A DNA stretch of 25,482 bases, taken from contig JAJDBA010000344.1 in NCBI GenBank assembly GCA_029261675.1, positions 1 through 25,482 of the forward strand, written 5' to 3'. The notes under the pieces were generated by a model. That model was not told the origin of the DNA, did not search any database, and worked only from the letters and a program-made list of their open reading frames with translations. Shown here one piece after another: positions 15,263 through 23,500 of this stretch (position 1 is its first letter; each line of letters opens with the position of its first letter). Source of the DNA: Nitrospinaceae bacterium. GTDB lineage: Bacteria; Nitrospinota; Nitrospinia; Nitrospinales; VA-1. Made by a program: the position numbers and the translations under genes.

Positions 15263-16732
15263 GTGAATCCACCCCCACATTTCAATTTCGATAACAGTTT
15301 CGCGCGTAGCCTTGAAGGGTTTTTCAAGCCTTGCCAGGCTGAACCTGCGGTCGATCCGAAACTATTACAGTTTAACTATGCGCTTGCTGAAGAGCTTGGC
15401 CTTGATCCGGTTGCACTCGATTCAGAAGCAGGTTTGGCGATTTTCTCAGGTAATACCGTACCCGAAGGTTCAAAGCCGATAGCCCAGGCTTATGCCGGGC
15501 ATCAGTTTGGCGGATTCTCACCGCAGTTGGGGGATGGACGCGCACTTCTGCTCGGTGAGGTTATCGACACTCAAAACCGACGCCGCGACATTCAGTTGAA
15601 AGGATCGGGGAGAACTCCGTTTTCTCGCGGTGGTGATGGTCTGGCGGCTATTGGCCCGGTGTTACGCGAATATTTAATAGGGGAGGGCATGTATGCACTT
15701 GGCATCCCAACGACGCGCGCCCTGGCGGCTGTTGCCACCGGAAAGCATGTTTATCGAGAATTCGCTTTACCCGGGGCAGTTCTCACACGAATTGCGGCTA
15801 GTCACATCCGCGTCGGCACGTTTCAATATGCTGGTGCACGTGGAGATATTGTGAAAGTACGTGAACTCGCGGATTATGCTATCCAGCGACATTTTCCGGA
15901 AACAGCTGAAGCAGAAAACCCATATTTGGCATTCTTCGCGGCTGTTGCCGATGTTCAGGCCTCTCTGGTAGCGCGTTGGATGAATATTGGTTTTATTCAT
16001 GGGGTAATGAACACCGACAATATGACGATTTCGGGTGAAACGATTGATTACGGCCCCTGCGCTTTTATGGATAGATATGCGGCAAGCACCGTGTTCAGCT
16101 CGATAGATCAAAATGGTCGCTACGCCTATGCGAATCAGCCGGAAATTCTGACCTGGAACCTCGCTCGATTGGCAGAAACGCTGATCCCGCATGTTGATAC
16201 GAATAAAGAACGAGCCATCGAATTATTGACCGAAACGATCGAGTGCATTCAGCCTCTATACGAGTCTTACTGGCTGATGGGGATGCGATCCAAATTAGGA
16301 TTAACGACGGAAGATATTCTTGACCAAGAACTAATCACCGACTTATTAAAGTTGATGGAAGTAGGACATGCCGATTTTACCCTAGTCTTCCGCCGTCTCT
16401 CCCAAGTATTGAGAGGAGATAGCGACGCGGTGCGTAATCTGTTCAAAGAGCCAGATGCCTTTGATGGCTGGGCAGAACGTTGGCAAAAACGTCTGGAGCA
16501 AGAGAAAGTTGAGAATGCGGCGCAGGCGATGGATCGAGTCAACCCCATCTATATCCCGCGGAACCATAAAGTAGAAGAAGCCCTTGCCGCCGCAGTTAAT
16601 CAAGATATGACCCCCTTCTCAAAACTACTCGAGGTTGTCAGCCATCCGTTCGACGAAGTTAAAGGAAACGAAGCCTATGCCGAGCCAGCCCCAGCTACAA
16701 ACAGGCCTTACCGGACCTTCTGCGGTACTTAG
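15263..16732 (+). CDS. selO: SelO/YdiU pseudokinase, protein AMPylator
   Basis: A 489-aa protein of the SelO (YdiU/UPF0061) family, which transfers AMP from ATP to Ser, Thr or Tyr of target proteins and is linked to redox stress. Family blocks are intact: FDNSFAR at the start, AYAGHQFGGF, LGDGRALLLGE, IQLKGSGRTPFSRGGDG and REYLIGEGMYALGIPTTRAL. The catalytic/metal residues are in NTDN (Asp252, Asn253) and IDYGP (Asp262), positions that match my recollection of Pseudomonas SelO. The C-terminal TFCGT keeps the conserved redox Cys; it is Cys, not Sec. The start is GTG 15263, because an upstream in-frame stop precludes extension. Its 3' end overlaps the next gene by 56 bp. It looks more GC-rich than surrounding genes. 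Confidence 0.94.
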   Translation: MNPPPHFNFDNSFARSLEGFFKPCQAEPAVDPKLLQFNYALAEELGLDPVALDSEAGLAIFSGNTVPEGSKPIAQAYAGHQFGGFSPQLGDGRALLLGEVIDTQNRRRDIQLKGSGRTPFSRGGDGLAAIGPVLREYLIGEGMYALGIPTTRALAAVATGKHVYREFALPGAVLTRIAASHIRVGTFQYAGARGDIVKVRELADYAIQRHFPETAEAENPYLAFFAAVADVQASLVARWMNIGFIHGVMNTDNMTISGETIDYGPCAFMDRYAASTVFSSIDQNGRYAYANQPEILTWNLARLAETLIPHVDTNKERAIELLTETIECIQPLYESYWLMGMRSKLGLTTEDILDQELITDLLKLMEVGHADFTLVFRRLSQVLRGDSDAVRNLFKEPDAFDGWAERWQKRLEQEKVENAAQAMDRVNPIYIPRNHKVEEALAAAVNQDMTPFSKLLEVVSHPFDEVKGNEAYAEPAPATNRPYRTFCGT

Positions 16733-17288
16733 TGGTTCGTTTTTCGCACCAAAACTCCAGTGTGTGATTATTACTTTGGTGTGGCTATTGGTTTCAGCCC
16801 TTCCCGTATCGGCTGACTTGTTGGATGATGCCAAAACGGACAGTGCCATTAAGATGCTGGTATTCCCAAAATCTCTCCGAGTGATTGAAAGCCGGGGAAA
16901 TGCAGAATTGAATGCCGTTTTTAAGGATCCTAAACGAATTCGCAAAACACTTTTGAAACTTGACCCCGCCAGAATCGTACCTGCCCAAATTGGTGAGCCT
17001 ATTATTGGCCCCGTGACCAAAGATAACTTGAGGCAACTAGCCAAACGATATAGCGAAGATGTTATTTTCATCTTTCGTCGAACAATAATCGAGACTGAAA
17101 ATATAATCCGTCATCAAGGGATACTTTATTTAGCCAAACAGAAAAAAGTACTGGCCTTAAAAGAAAGCATGAATTCAGGTTCTGAGAGTATGCAAGAAAG
17201 GGACATGGTGGGACTCAATACCCTGGCTCAGGAAGCCAGAAAAATTCTGCATGCAAACAAATTCGAAAAACGCCAATCGGCGTATTAA
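16677..17288 (+). CDS. exported protein of unknown function overlapping selO
   Basis: A 203-aa protein whose family I do not recognise. The first about 48 residues look like a signal peptide with a long N-region: a hydrophobic core (VIITLVWLLVSALP) and a VSA-like cleavage site before DLLDDAKTD. The mature part is about 155 residues, mixed alpha/beta, with FPKSLRVIESRG, GPVTKDNLRQLAKRYSEDVIFIFRR and a basic C-terminus, and has no cysteine. ATG 16677 has an AAAGGA ribosome site at 16661-16666. TTG 16635 would extend it by 14 residues, and GTG 16764 would shorten it to a more usual signal peptide. The 56-bp overlap with selO in another frame suggests coupled expression. A periplasmic location is inferred. 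Confidence 0.65.
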   Translation: MPSQPQLQTGLTGPSAVLSGSFFAPKLQCVIITLVWLLVSALPVSADLLDDAKTDSAIKMLVFPKSLRVIESRGNAELNAVFKDPKRIRKTLLKLDPARIVPAQIGEPIIGPVTKDNLRQLAKRYSEDVIFIFRRTIIETENIIRHQGILYLAKQKKVLALKESMNSGSESMQERDMVGLNTLAQEARKILHANKFEKRQSAY

Positions 17289-17335
17289 AGAATTTGTTTA
17301 GGCGTCACCTTTAAGAGCAGAGACAGGAAGTTGTT

Positions 17336-17794
17336 TTAAACTCTTGAAAAACTAGTGCCAGAAAAATAGGCACCAGGCCGCCAAGTAGGGAAATCCGTTT
17401 CAATGAGATTGTCTTTGTGCGTTTCATTAAAACCATTTAAGAATTTTGAAATTTTCACTTTTGAAAGAGGCTCTTGAACATAACCATCAATTTCTTTGCC
17501 TATCACGAGCCATCCCAAATCAGGTATTGCAGGAGGAGAGATTAATATGTAGTTCGACTCAGGGGAATAGCGTTTCGAAAATTTTATAAAGTCCGAATAG
17601 TCCATGTCTTCTAAATCAAGCGGGATGAAGATGTCAGAAAACCCAGAATAATGTTTGATCACATTCAAGGCCTTGTTTCCACTTGAGACCACACAGCAAT
17701 TAGATTTTTTCCCCATTTCACTTTTAAGTTTTTTTTCTTCCAACTCGTTCTCGCAGATAATTAAAATTTCTCTCGTTTTGTTGTTATATTCCAT
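17336..17794 (-). CDS. degenerate receiver-domain protein (pseudo-receiver)
   Basis: A 152-aa protein that looks like a stand-alone CheY fold with a short C-terminal tail. ILIICENELEE occupies the place of the usual LIVDDxxxN, so the two metal-binding acidic residues are Glu15-Asn16. The segment DIFIPLDLEDM places Asp60 at the phospho-acceptor site. ILISPP supplies Ser86, and GYVQEPL has Glu108 where the invariant Lys should be. Phosphorylation is therefore doubtful, and a partner-binding role is more likely. ATG 17794 has an AAGGA ribosome site 8 nt upstream; a longer frame reaching 17842 has no such signal. The small gene at 17811-17978 ends 16 nt before it, so they form an operon. Confidence 0.65.
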   Translation of the reverse strand: MEYNNKTREILIICENELEEKKLKSEMGKKSNCCVVSSGNKALNVIKHYSGFSDIFIPLDLEDMDYSDFIKFSKRYSPESNYILISPPAIPDLGWLVIGKEIDGYVQEPLSKVKISKFLNGFNETHKDNLIETDFPTWRPGAYFSGTSFSRV

Positions 17795-17810
17795 AACGTT
17801 TGTCCTTAAA

Positions 17811-17978
17811 TTAGAATTCCAAATCGATGTACTTATCAACAATGTCCTGGCGAGTTTTTTCTACCAAGGCATCAATTTCTCTTTGTCTCATCAGCTGTTG
17901 GTTTCTTTTTAAAAAGTTTTTTTCTTTTCTCTTAACCTGTCTTATAAGTGCTAATGGTTTGTATGCTGTTTTTTGCAT
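17811..17978 (-). CDS. 55-aa highly charged helical protein, unknown function
   Basis: A small gene of 55 codons. ATG 17978 is preceded by AGGTGA 4 nt away, and the stop at 17811 lies 16 nt from the pseudo-receiver start. The peptide begins MQKTAYKPLALIRQ and is rich in Lys, Arg, Glu and Gln. It has no membrane segment and a strongly alpha-helical character (KRKEKNFLKRNQQLMRQREI), suggesting a coiled coil or a nucleic-acid- or protein-binding helix. No family is recognised. An upstream in-frame start would give 69 aa but lacks a ribosome site. The tight spacing with the next gene is the main support for it being real. Confidence 0.5.
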   Translation of the reverse strand: MQKTAYKPLALIRQVKRKEKNFLKRNQQLMRQREIDALVEKTRQDIVDKYIDLEF

Positions 17979-18132
17979 ATATTCACCTATGAATTTCTTA
18001 CCTCTATTAATCCCATACAAATTTAAAGAAAATATAAATCTGGTATGAAAAATTAAGGAATAGCAAGGTATCCCTTTAATGAATTTCCAAAAGTGTTATA
18101 GTTTTTTGAAATAGGAAAAGTGAAAGGACTCC

Positions 18133-19119
18133 ATGAAACAGTCGATTTGGGTAATACTATTTTTGTTCTTGGGTGGTTTTTCCATTCTTCACGCCGCTCC
18201 CGTTGAAGTAAAGGAATGGCAGGTTCCTTGGCAGAATACACGACCCCGCGATCCCTTTGTCGATCCACAAGGCCGCGTGTGGTTCTGCGGTCAGAAAGGG
18301 GAATACCTCGCTTATCTCGAACCGGATTCAGGCCAGTTCAAAAAATACGAACTGGAGCGTGGAGCGGGACCGCACAACCTGATTGTGGACGGCGATGGTT
18401 CCGTCTGGTTCGCAGGTAATCGTAATGGCTACATCGGCAAGCTCGATCCGACATCAGGAAAAATTGTCCGATACCCGATTCATAACAAGGAGGCCAACGA
18501 TCCGCACACACTGGTGTTCGACAGTCAGGGTGATATTTGGTTCACCGTTCAGCATGGTAATTTTGTCGGTAAGCTTATGACTGATACGGGCGAGATAAAA
18601 CTGGTGAAAGTACCAACCCCTAACGCCCGTCCTTACGGAATTCGTGTGGATTCTAAAGACCGTCCTTGGATAGCTCTGTTCGGGACGAACAAGTTGGCAT
18701 CGGTTGCCCCAGAAACATTTTTAATAAAAGAATACGAATTGCCAAATCAAGATTCCCGACCCCGTCGGTTGGCCATCACCTCTGGCAATAAAATCTGGTA
18801 CGTCGATTATGCAGAAGGGCTATTGGGAAACTACAATCCGAAGATAGACAAATTCCAGGAACAACCGTTACCTGCGGGTAGAGATTCCTATCCCTATGGC
18901 ATGGAGTTAGACGATAAGGATAATCTCTGGATGGTGGAAACGGGGAACACACCGAACCGATTGATCGGTTTTAATACAAAGGCCGGAAAGTTTTTCAGTA
19001 GCACTAAAATCCCCAGCGGTGCGGGGAGTATACGCCATATGTATTTTCACAAACCTTCAGGCGAGCTATGGTTTGGGGAAGATAGCAACTATATTGGTCG
19101 TGCAAAAGTCCGGCAGTAG
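18133..19119 (+). CDS. exported seven-bladed beta-propeller, virginiamycin B lyase (Vgb)-like
   Basis: A 328-aa protein with a signal peptide (hydrophobic core WVILFLFLGGFSIL, cleavage after HAA near residue 22). About seven repeats of 40-45 residues follow, each shaped like PHxLxxDxxGxxWFxxxxxGxIGKLDPxTGxxxxYP. Examples are GPHNLIVDGDGSVWFAGN, DPHTLVFDSQGDIWFT and RPYGIRVDSKDRPWIAL. This is the Vgb/streptogramin-lyase-like propeller. Characterised Vgb lyases are cytoplasmic resistance enzymes; an exported version is more likely a periplasmic binding, lactonase-like or lyase protein with another substrate. An AAAGGA ribosome site precedes the ATG. It is followed 47 bp later by an EthD-domain gene on the same strand. 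It appears more GC-rich than the genes flanking it. Confidence 0.85.
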   Translation: MKQSIWVILFLFLGGFSILHAAPVEVKEWQVPWQNTRPRDPFVDPQGRVWFCGQKGEYLAYLEPDSGQFKKYELERGAGPHNLIVDGDGSVWFAGNRNGYIGKLDPTSGKIVRYPIHNKEANDPHTLVFDSQGDIWFTVQHGNFVGKLMTDTGEIKLVKVPTPNARPYGIRVDSKDRPWIALFGTNKLASVAPETFLIKEYELPNQDSRPRRLAITSGNKIWYVDYAEGLLGNYNPKIDKFQEQPLPAGRDSYPYGMELDDKDNLWMVETGNTPNRLIGFNTKAGKFFSSTKIPSGAGSIRHMYFHKPSGELWFGEDSNYIGRAKVRQ

Positions 19120-19166
19120 AAAAAGAACGATAGAAGAGTGAGTATCTATTAAAGGAGAGTTTTGAA

Positions 19167-19529
19167 ATGATAAAGTTTGTAATGTGTATAACTCGTCACC
19201 CAGATATGACTCGCGAGGAGTTTCAAGATTATTGGAGTAATAAACATGGCCCTTTCTTTATGAAAAATGCAGGCGATATGCGGGCTAAAAAATATGTACA
19301 ATCTCTCACTGTAGACACCCCTTTAAACGAAGGGCTGAAGAACTCGAGAGGCATGTTGCCAGAATATGATGGTGTCGCAGAAGTGTGGTTTGAATCTGAA
19401 GAAGACCTAATTGCAGGAATGAGTTCCCCGGAAGGGCAAAAATTAGGTGCCGCGCTACTAGAAGATGAGAAGAATTTTATCGATCACTCAAAATCTTCGG
19501 CTTTCATTGTTAAGGAACAGGAGTTTTAA
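19167..19529 (+). CDS. EthD-domain protein
   Basis: A 120-aa member of the EthD/dimeric alpha-beta-barrel family. The segment IKFVMCITRHPDMTREEFQDYWSNKHGPFF is the typical EthD opening, with the conserved YW..KHGP motif around residues 20-30. The C-terminal half has VAEVWFESEEDL and EGQKLGAALLEDEKNFID. Members include accessory proteins and some polyketide- or ether-degrading enzymes; the specific role here is unknown. A strong AAGGAGAG ribosome site lies 8 nt before the ATG. Co-orientation and a 47-bp gap suggest an operon with the propeller gene. The next gene converges on it after a 137-bp gap that contains a tRNA fragment. Confidence 0.88.
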   Translation: MIKFVMCITRHPDMTREEFQDYWSNKHGPFFMKNAGDMRAKKYVQSLTVDTPLNEGLKNSRGMLPEYDGVAEVWFESEEDLIAGMSSPEGQKLGAALLEDEKNFIDHSKSSAFIVKEQEF

Positions 19530-19557
19530 AAGGGCAACTTACAGTCAATAGTGGATT

Positions 19558-19584
19558 TGACCCCTTTAATTTATGACCCCTTTA
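19558..19584. repeat. tandemly spaced TGACCCCTTTA direct repeat
   Basis: The 11-mer TGACCCCTTTA occurs at 19558-19568 and 19574-19584, with starts 16 bp apart, immediately before the tRNA fragment. GGGGTCA-type motifs recur near ends of some IS200/REP-associated transposable units, and integrase arm sites are also short direct repeats. Either assignment is inference. Confidence 0.4.
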
Positions 19585-19613
19585 TAAAATTCTTAGCCGG
19601 AACAAAATTTCTA

Positions 19614-19658
19614 TTCGCAATCAGTAGGTCGGCGGTTCAATTCCGCTCGTTAGCTCCA
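19614..19658 (+). pseudogene. 3' half of a tRNA gene (Thr-like), probable integration-site remnant
   Basis: The sequence runs from an anticodon-loop-like TTCGCAA through TCAGT, variable loop AGGTC, a complete T-arm (GGCGG, loop TTCAATT, CCGCT), acceptor strand CGTTAGC, discriminator T and the encoded CCA (19656-19658). The matching 5' acceptor strand GCTAACG, D-arm and 5' anticodon stem are absent upstream. AATCAGTAGGTC and the T discriminator resemble bacterial tRNA-Thr, but the isotype is uncertain. A tRNA truncated exactly within the anticodon loop is typical of the attR side left by tyrosine-recombinase integration. Confidence 0.75.
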
Positions 19659-19666
19659 GTTTTATT

Positions 19667-20527
19667 TTAGGTGTTTTTTTTAACAATGCAAAGGGTACCT
19701 AGAAATTTCTTTTCGCTGCCTTTTTCAATTAGAACATTATTGGGCAAATTCCAAACTCCAAAAGAATCCACCAACAGAGTAAAATATTTTCTTTCTTTCC
19801 AAAGTTTAGAATTTTCGTTAACACAAAATTGCACTTTCAATCCATTTGTCGCTCTATCTCCAAAACGTTTCGTAGCAATTTGAGGGATGATTTTGGCAGG
19901 TTCTTCGGTGTTAATTAAATCGCCAATATTTTTCCCTTCTATTTCGTCAGAGGAAAACTCTAACAATGAATAGAACCTTGCATTCGTGTGCAGCATCTTT
20001 CCATTTTGGTCCAATCGAAAAACACCATCTGCTGTTTTATCAATAATTATTCGGTATTGATTCTCAGATTCTATTAATTCATCATTTTTATCGGATAAAA
20101 CTTTATTCAATCTAGTCTTTTCTTTAATTAGATTTTGAATTTTTAAATGAGTATCTACCCTGCTTAACACCTCTTCCCGCTTGAATGGTTTGGTAATATA
20201 ATCCACTCCCCCCATTTGAAAACCTTTTACAATATCGCTCGTTTCTGTTTTTGCCGTGACAAAGATTACTGGAATATCCTTTGTGTCATCGCTTTCTTTT
20301 AATTGTCTGCACACTTCGAAACCATCTATTCCCGGCATCATAACATCCAGCAAAATCAAGTCGGGTTTATTCTTATTTATAATTTTCAGAGCAATGTTTC
20401 CATCCGGTGCTATGGAAATGTCATACCCCTCTTCTTCCATAAACCTTCGAAGTACATCAATATTGGCAGGAGTGTCATCTACGATTAGAAGTTTCATAGG
20501 TGAAGAATTCTTATCTTGATTATTCAT
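19667..20527 (-). CDS. response regulator with receiver and PAS domains
   Basis: A 286-aa cytoplasmic protein. The N-terminal receiver (about 11-128) is intact: Asp17-Asp18 (LIVDDTPAN), phospho-acceptor Asp61 (LILLDVMMPG), Thr91 and Lys113 (YITKPFK). A coiled-coil linker (about 129-155) leads to a PAS domain (about 156-280; IIIDKTADGVFRLDQNGKMLHTNARFYSLLEF). There is no enzymatic or DNA-binding output, so it likely relays the signal through PAS-mediated contacts. Its ATG overlaps the stop of the large hybrid kinase gene (ATGA), strong evidence that the two are partners. An ATG 10 codons later is possible but lacks better signals. Its 3' end meets the tRNA remnant. Confidence 0.92.
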   Translation of the reverse strand: MNNQDKNSSPMKLLIVDDTPANIDVLRRFMEEEGYDISIAPDGNIALKIINKNKPDLILLDVMMPGIDGFEVCRQLKESDDTKDIPVIFVTAKTETSDIVKGFQMGGVDYITKPFKREEVLSRVDTHLKIQNLIKEKTRLNKVLSDKNDELIESENQYRIIIDKTADGVFRLDQNGKMLHTNARFYSLLEFSSDEIEGKNIGDLINTEEPAKIIPQIATKRFGDRATNGLKVQFCVNENSKLWKERKYFTLLVDSFGVWNLPNNVLIEKGSEKKFLGTLCIVKKNT

Positions 20528-23500
20528 CTTATTGACGCTTTTATTATGGAGACTTTATTCATGGCTTCTAAAATTCCATCCATATCATAATTTTTTAATA
20601 ACACCCGCAAATGAGATTGCAATCCTTCTTTTTCTCCCTCGAGCAAGGCAATTTCTTCTATCCCTTTTTCGAGCTCAGTGACATTGTAAAGGTCGGCGGA
20701 AGTTTTTATATTATTTATAAGTTTCTCGGGAAGGGAGAAATCGGAAATATCAATACTTTCAATGGTCTCAACTTCTGCTGTTTCATTGTTTTCATCTTCG
20801 TATATAAATTCGATATTGAGTAGTTCTTTCAAACTTTGAAATATTTGTTCTTCTTTAAAGGGTTTCGAAATATAGTCATGAAAACCCAAATCCAAAAAAT
20901 CTTGTCTTCTAAGATCAAATGCGGATGCTGTAATGGATACTAATTTAATATTATCCACTCCAAATTCCTGTTGAATAAGTTTGGCAGCTTCCTCTCCACG
21001 CATTACGGGCATTCGCATATCCATAAATACAATATCCGGGTGGTGCTCCCTTGTCTTTTCGACTCCTTCTTTACCGTTTTCTGCCTCAATCACTTCAACT
21101 CCGGTAGAAGACAATAACTTTGAAAGGACATCTCGGTTTTCTTTGACGTCATCTACTACTAATGCTTTAACTTTGAAATTGGGAGCCAATGAAAGAACAG
21201 AACGGTATTTATTACTAGAGATATTTTGCGTGGAAGTTGGAAGTGTAAGGGTAAATTGAAATTGAGCCCCTTCGTTTCGCTCAGATTTTAGTATCAAATC
21301 GACTCCCATGAGTTCCAAATATTTTTTTGATATCGCCAGCCCAAGACCTGTCCCACCTTTTTTTGAGCCTTCCTCATCTTGTTGAAAAGGATCAAAAATT
21401 TTCTTCTGAGCCTCCAAGGGAATTCCGTTTCCTGTATCAATAATGTCAAATCGGAACTGATTATTCTCCAAGGTTGTTACGAAAAAGGATACTTCTCCCG
21501 ATTCTGTAAACTTAATGGCATTTCCCAAAAGATTCACCAGAATCTGTCTCAATTTAGTCTCATCCCCTAAAACCATGTGCGAATCGGATGGCCCCTTAAC
21601 ATTCCAATGCAGTTGTTTTTGCTTGCAACGAAGTTCAAACATACTAGAAAGGTTGTCGATTAAAACTTTCAAGTCAAAACCAGTGATGTTCAGTTCTGTT
21701 TTTCCAGCCTCGATTTTGGAGATGTCCAGAATCTCATTGATCAATTTCAAGAGATTTTTTCCGCTGTTATCAATAGTTTGGATGGACTCTTTTGTGTCTT
21801 GGTCTAAATTCTTTTTTCGAAGTAGTATTTGCGAGTACCCCAAAACGGCGTTCATGGGAGTGCGGATTTCGTGGCTCATATTGGCCAAGAAAATAGATTT
21901 CGCACGGTTTGCCGACTCGGCTTCTTCTTTTGTTTTTTTTAGTTGGTTTTCAAATTGTTTGCGTTCGCTAATGTCTCGGACAATGCCTGTGAAAATGCGG
22001 TCTTCTCCTACATAAAGTTCACTGATTGCCAGTTCCAGTGGAAACACGGTTTTATCTTTTCGCAAGCCTTCCACTTCCCGACCAATATTAATAATTTTCG
22101 CTACTCCAGAAGTGAGGTAGCTTTTCAAATAAGAATCATGCTCTGAATGGTAAGGCTCGGGCATCAGGAACTTGACATTTTTTCCTAGAACTTCATTTTT
22201 TGAGTAACCAAAAATCCTTTCTGAAGCGGGATTAAAAGATTGAACAAATCCCTTTTCATCAATTGTGATTATTCCGTCGACCACGTTATCCAAAATAGCT
22301 TGGGTACGAGATTTTTCTGCAAGCAATTTTGTTTCCATTTCCTGTCTTTCGATAACCCTTCCCAATTGAATTCCAATTTGTGTGGCGGCATCTTTAAACT
22401 TATCATCTCTTTCTTGTGTGTCCGTTAAAAAATCATCCTCCGAAAAAAACTCTAAAACTCCCGCAACTCTATCTTGAACTAAAATTGGGAAAGCGAATCC
22501 CCCCTTAACTAAAAGACTGTCTGAGAGTTTATTCCTGGGGAAATTGGGATCTACTCGCACATCCGTAATCCATTCTACTTTTCTACTTTCAATAACCCGC
22601 CCCGGCAAACCAATGCCCTTTTCAAATGTTGTTTTTTCAGTTACTTCTTTGAATTTATTATATTTATTAGGATCTTTTAGATGCCAAACCTTAGAAGACA
22701 CTAGAAGATCAGGGCGATCTTTTGCGAATAAATACACATGGCCTATTTGCCAGTGTGTCAATGCGCATATTTGTTCAAGGGAAAATTTTAGGGTATCTTC
22801 TAAAGAGTTGTCCTTATTAACTTCATCTCCAACTTTTTCCAACAAACTAATAATATCCGTTTCTCTTTGAAGTTCTGTTGCTGCTTTAAGCCTATCTGAG
22901 ATATCCGAAAATGTGACAACGGCTCCAACTACGTTATTCTCCTGATAGATCGGATTGCTTGTGTATTCAACTGGAAAGGGAGTTCCGTCTTTTTTCCAAA
23001 AGACTTCATTGTCTTCCCTATGTGGGGTGCCTGTTTGTATCGTCTGACTAATAGGGCATTGCTCACGAGGATACTCTGATCCATCCATTCGCGAATAGTG
23101 GATCAAGGAATGTTGAGATTTCCCCATGACTTCATCCAGCGAATATCCTAAGAGTTTTAATCCTATAGAGTTTACAAAAGTGGTATTGCCATTCACGTCT
23201 AGACCATAAATTCCTTCGCTGACAGCGCTTAAAATTAAATCGTTGAATTTGGAAACAATTTTCAACTCTTCTTCGGTTTCCAGCCTTTGCAGAATCAAAC
23301 TATTAAATGCCCTGGCCATGGTGGCAATTTCGTCATCTCCTTTAATATCGATAGCTCTTCTAAAACCTTCGTCCGTCCGCATTTTATCCATGGCCATGGC
23401 AATATCCATAACCTGCGTTGAAACTCGCTTGATGATCAAGTTAACCAAAGTTATGATGATTAATAAGATTAAAAACAATGCAATGCTGTGGTAAATTAAA

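Noticed and set aside
16635..16676. TTG start at 16635 for the gene after selO
   Set aside because: It has no ribosome site and deepens the overlap with selO; ATG 16677 has AAAGGA at suitable spacing.
15263..16732. Frameshift or truncation in selO
   Set aside because: All family blocks from FDNSFAR to the C-terminal TFCGT are present in one frame at normal length.
16625..17071. Minus-strand frames antisense to the selO 3' end and the exported protein
   Set aside because: They mirror real plus-strand genes and have no signal or family resemblance.
19580..19658. A complete tRNA gene
   Set aside because: No 5' acceptor strand GCTAACG, no D-arm and no pairing 5' anticodon stem are present in the preceding 100 nt; only the 3' half is there.
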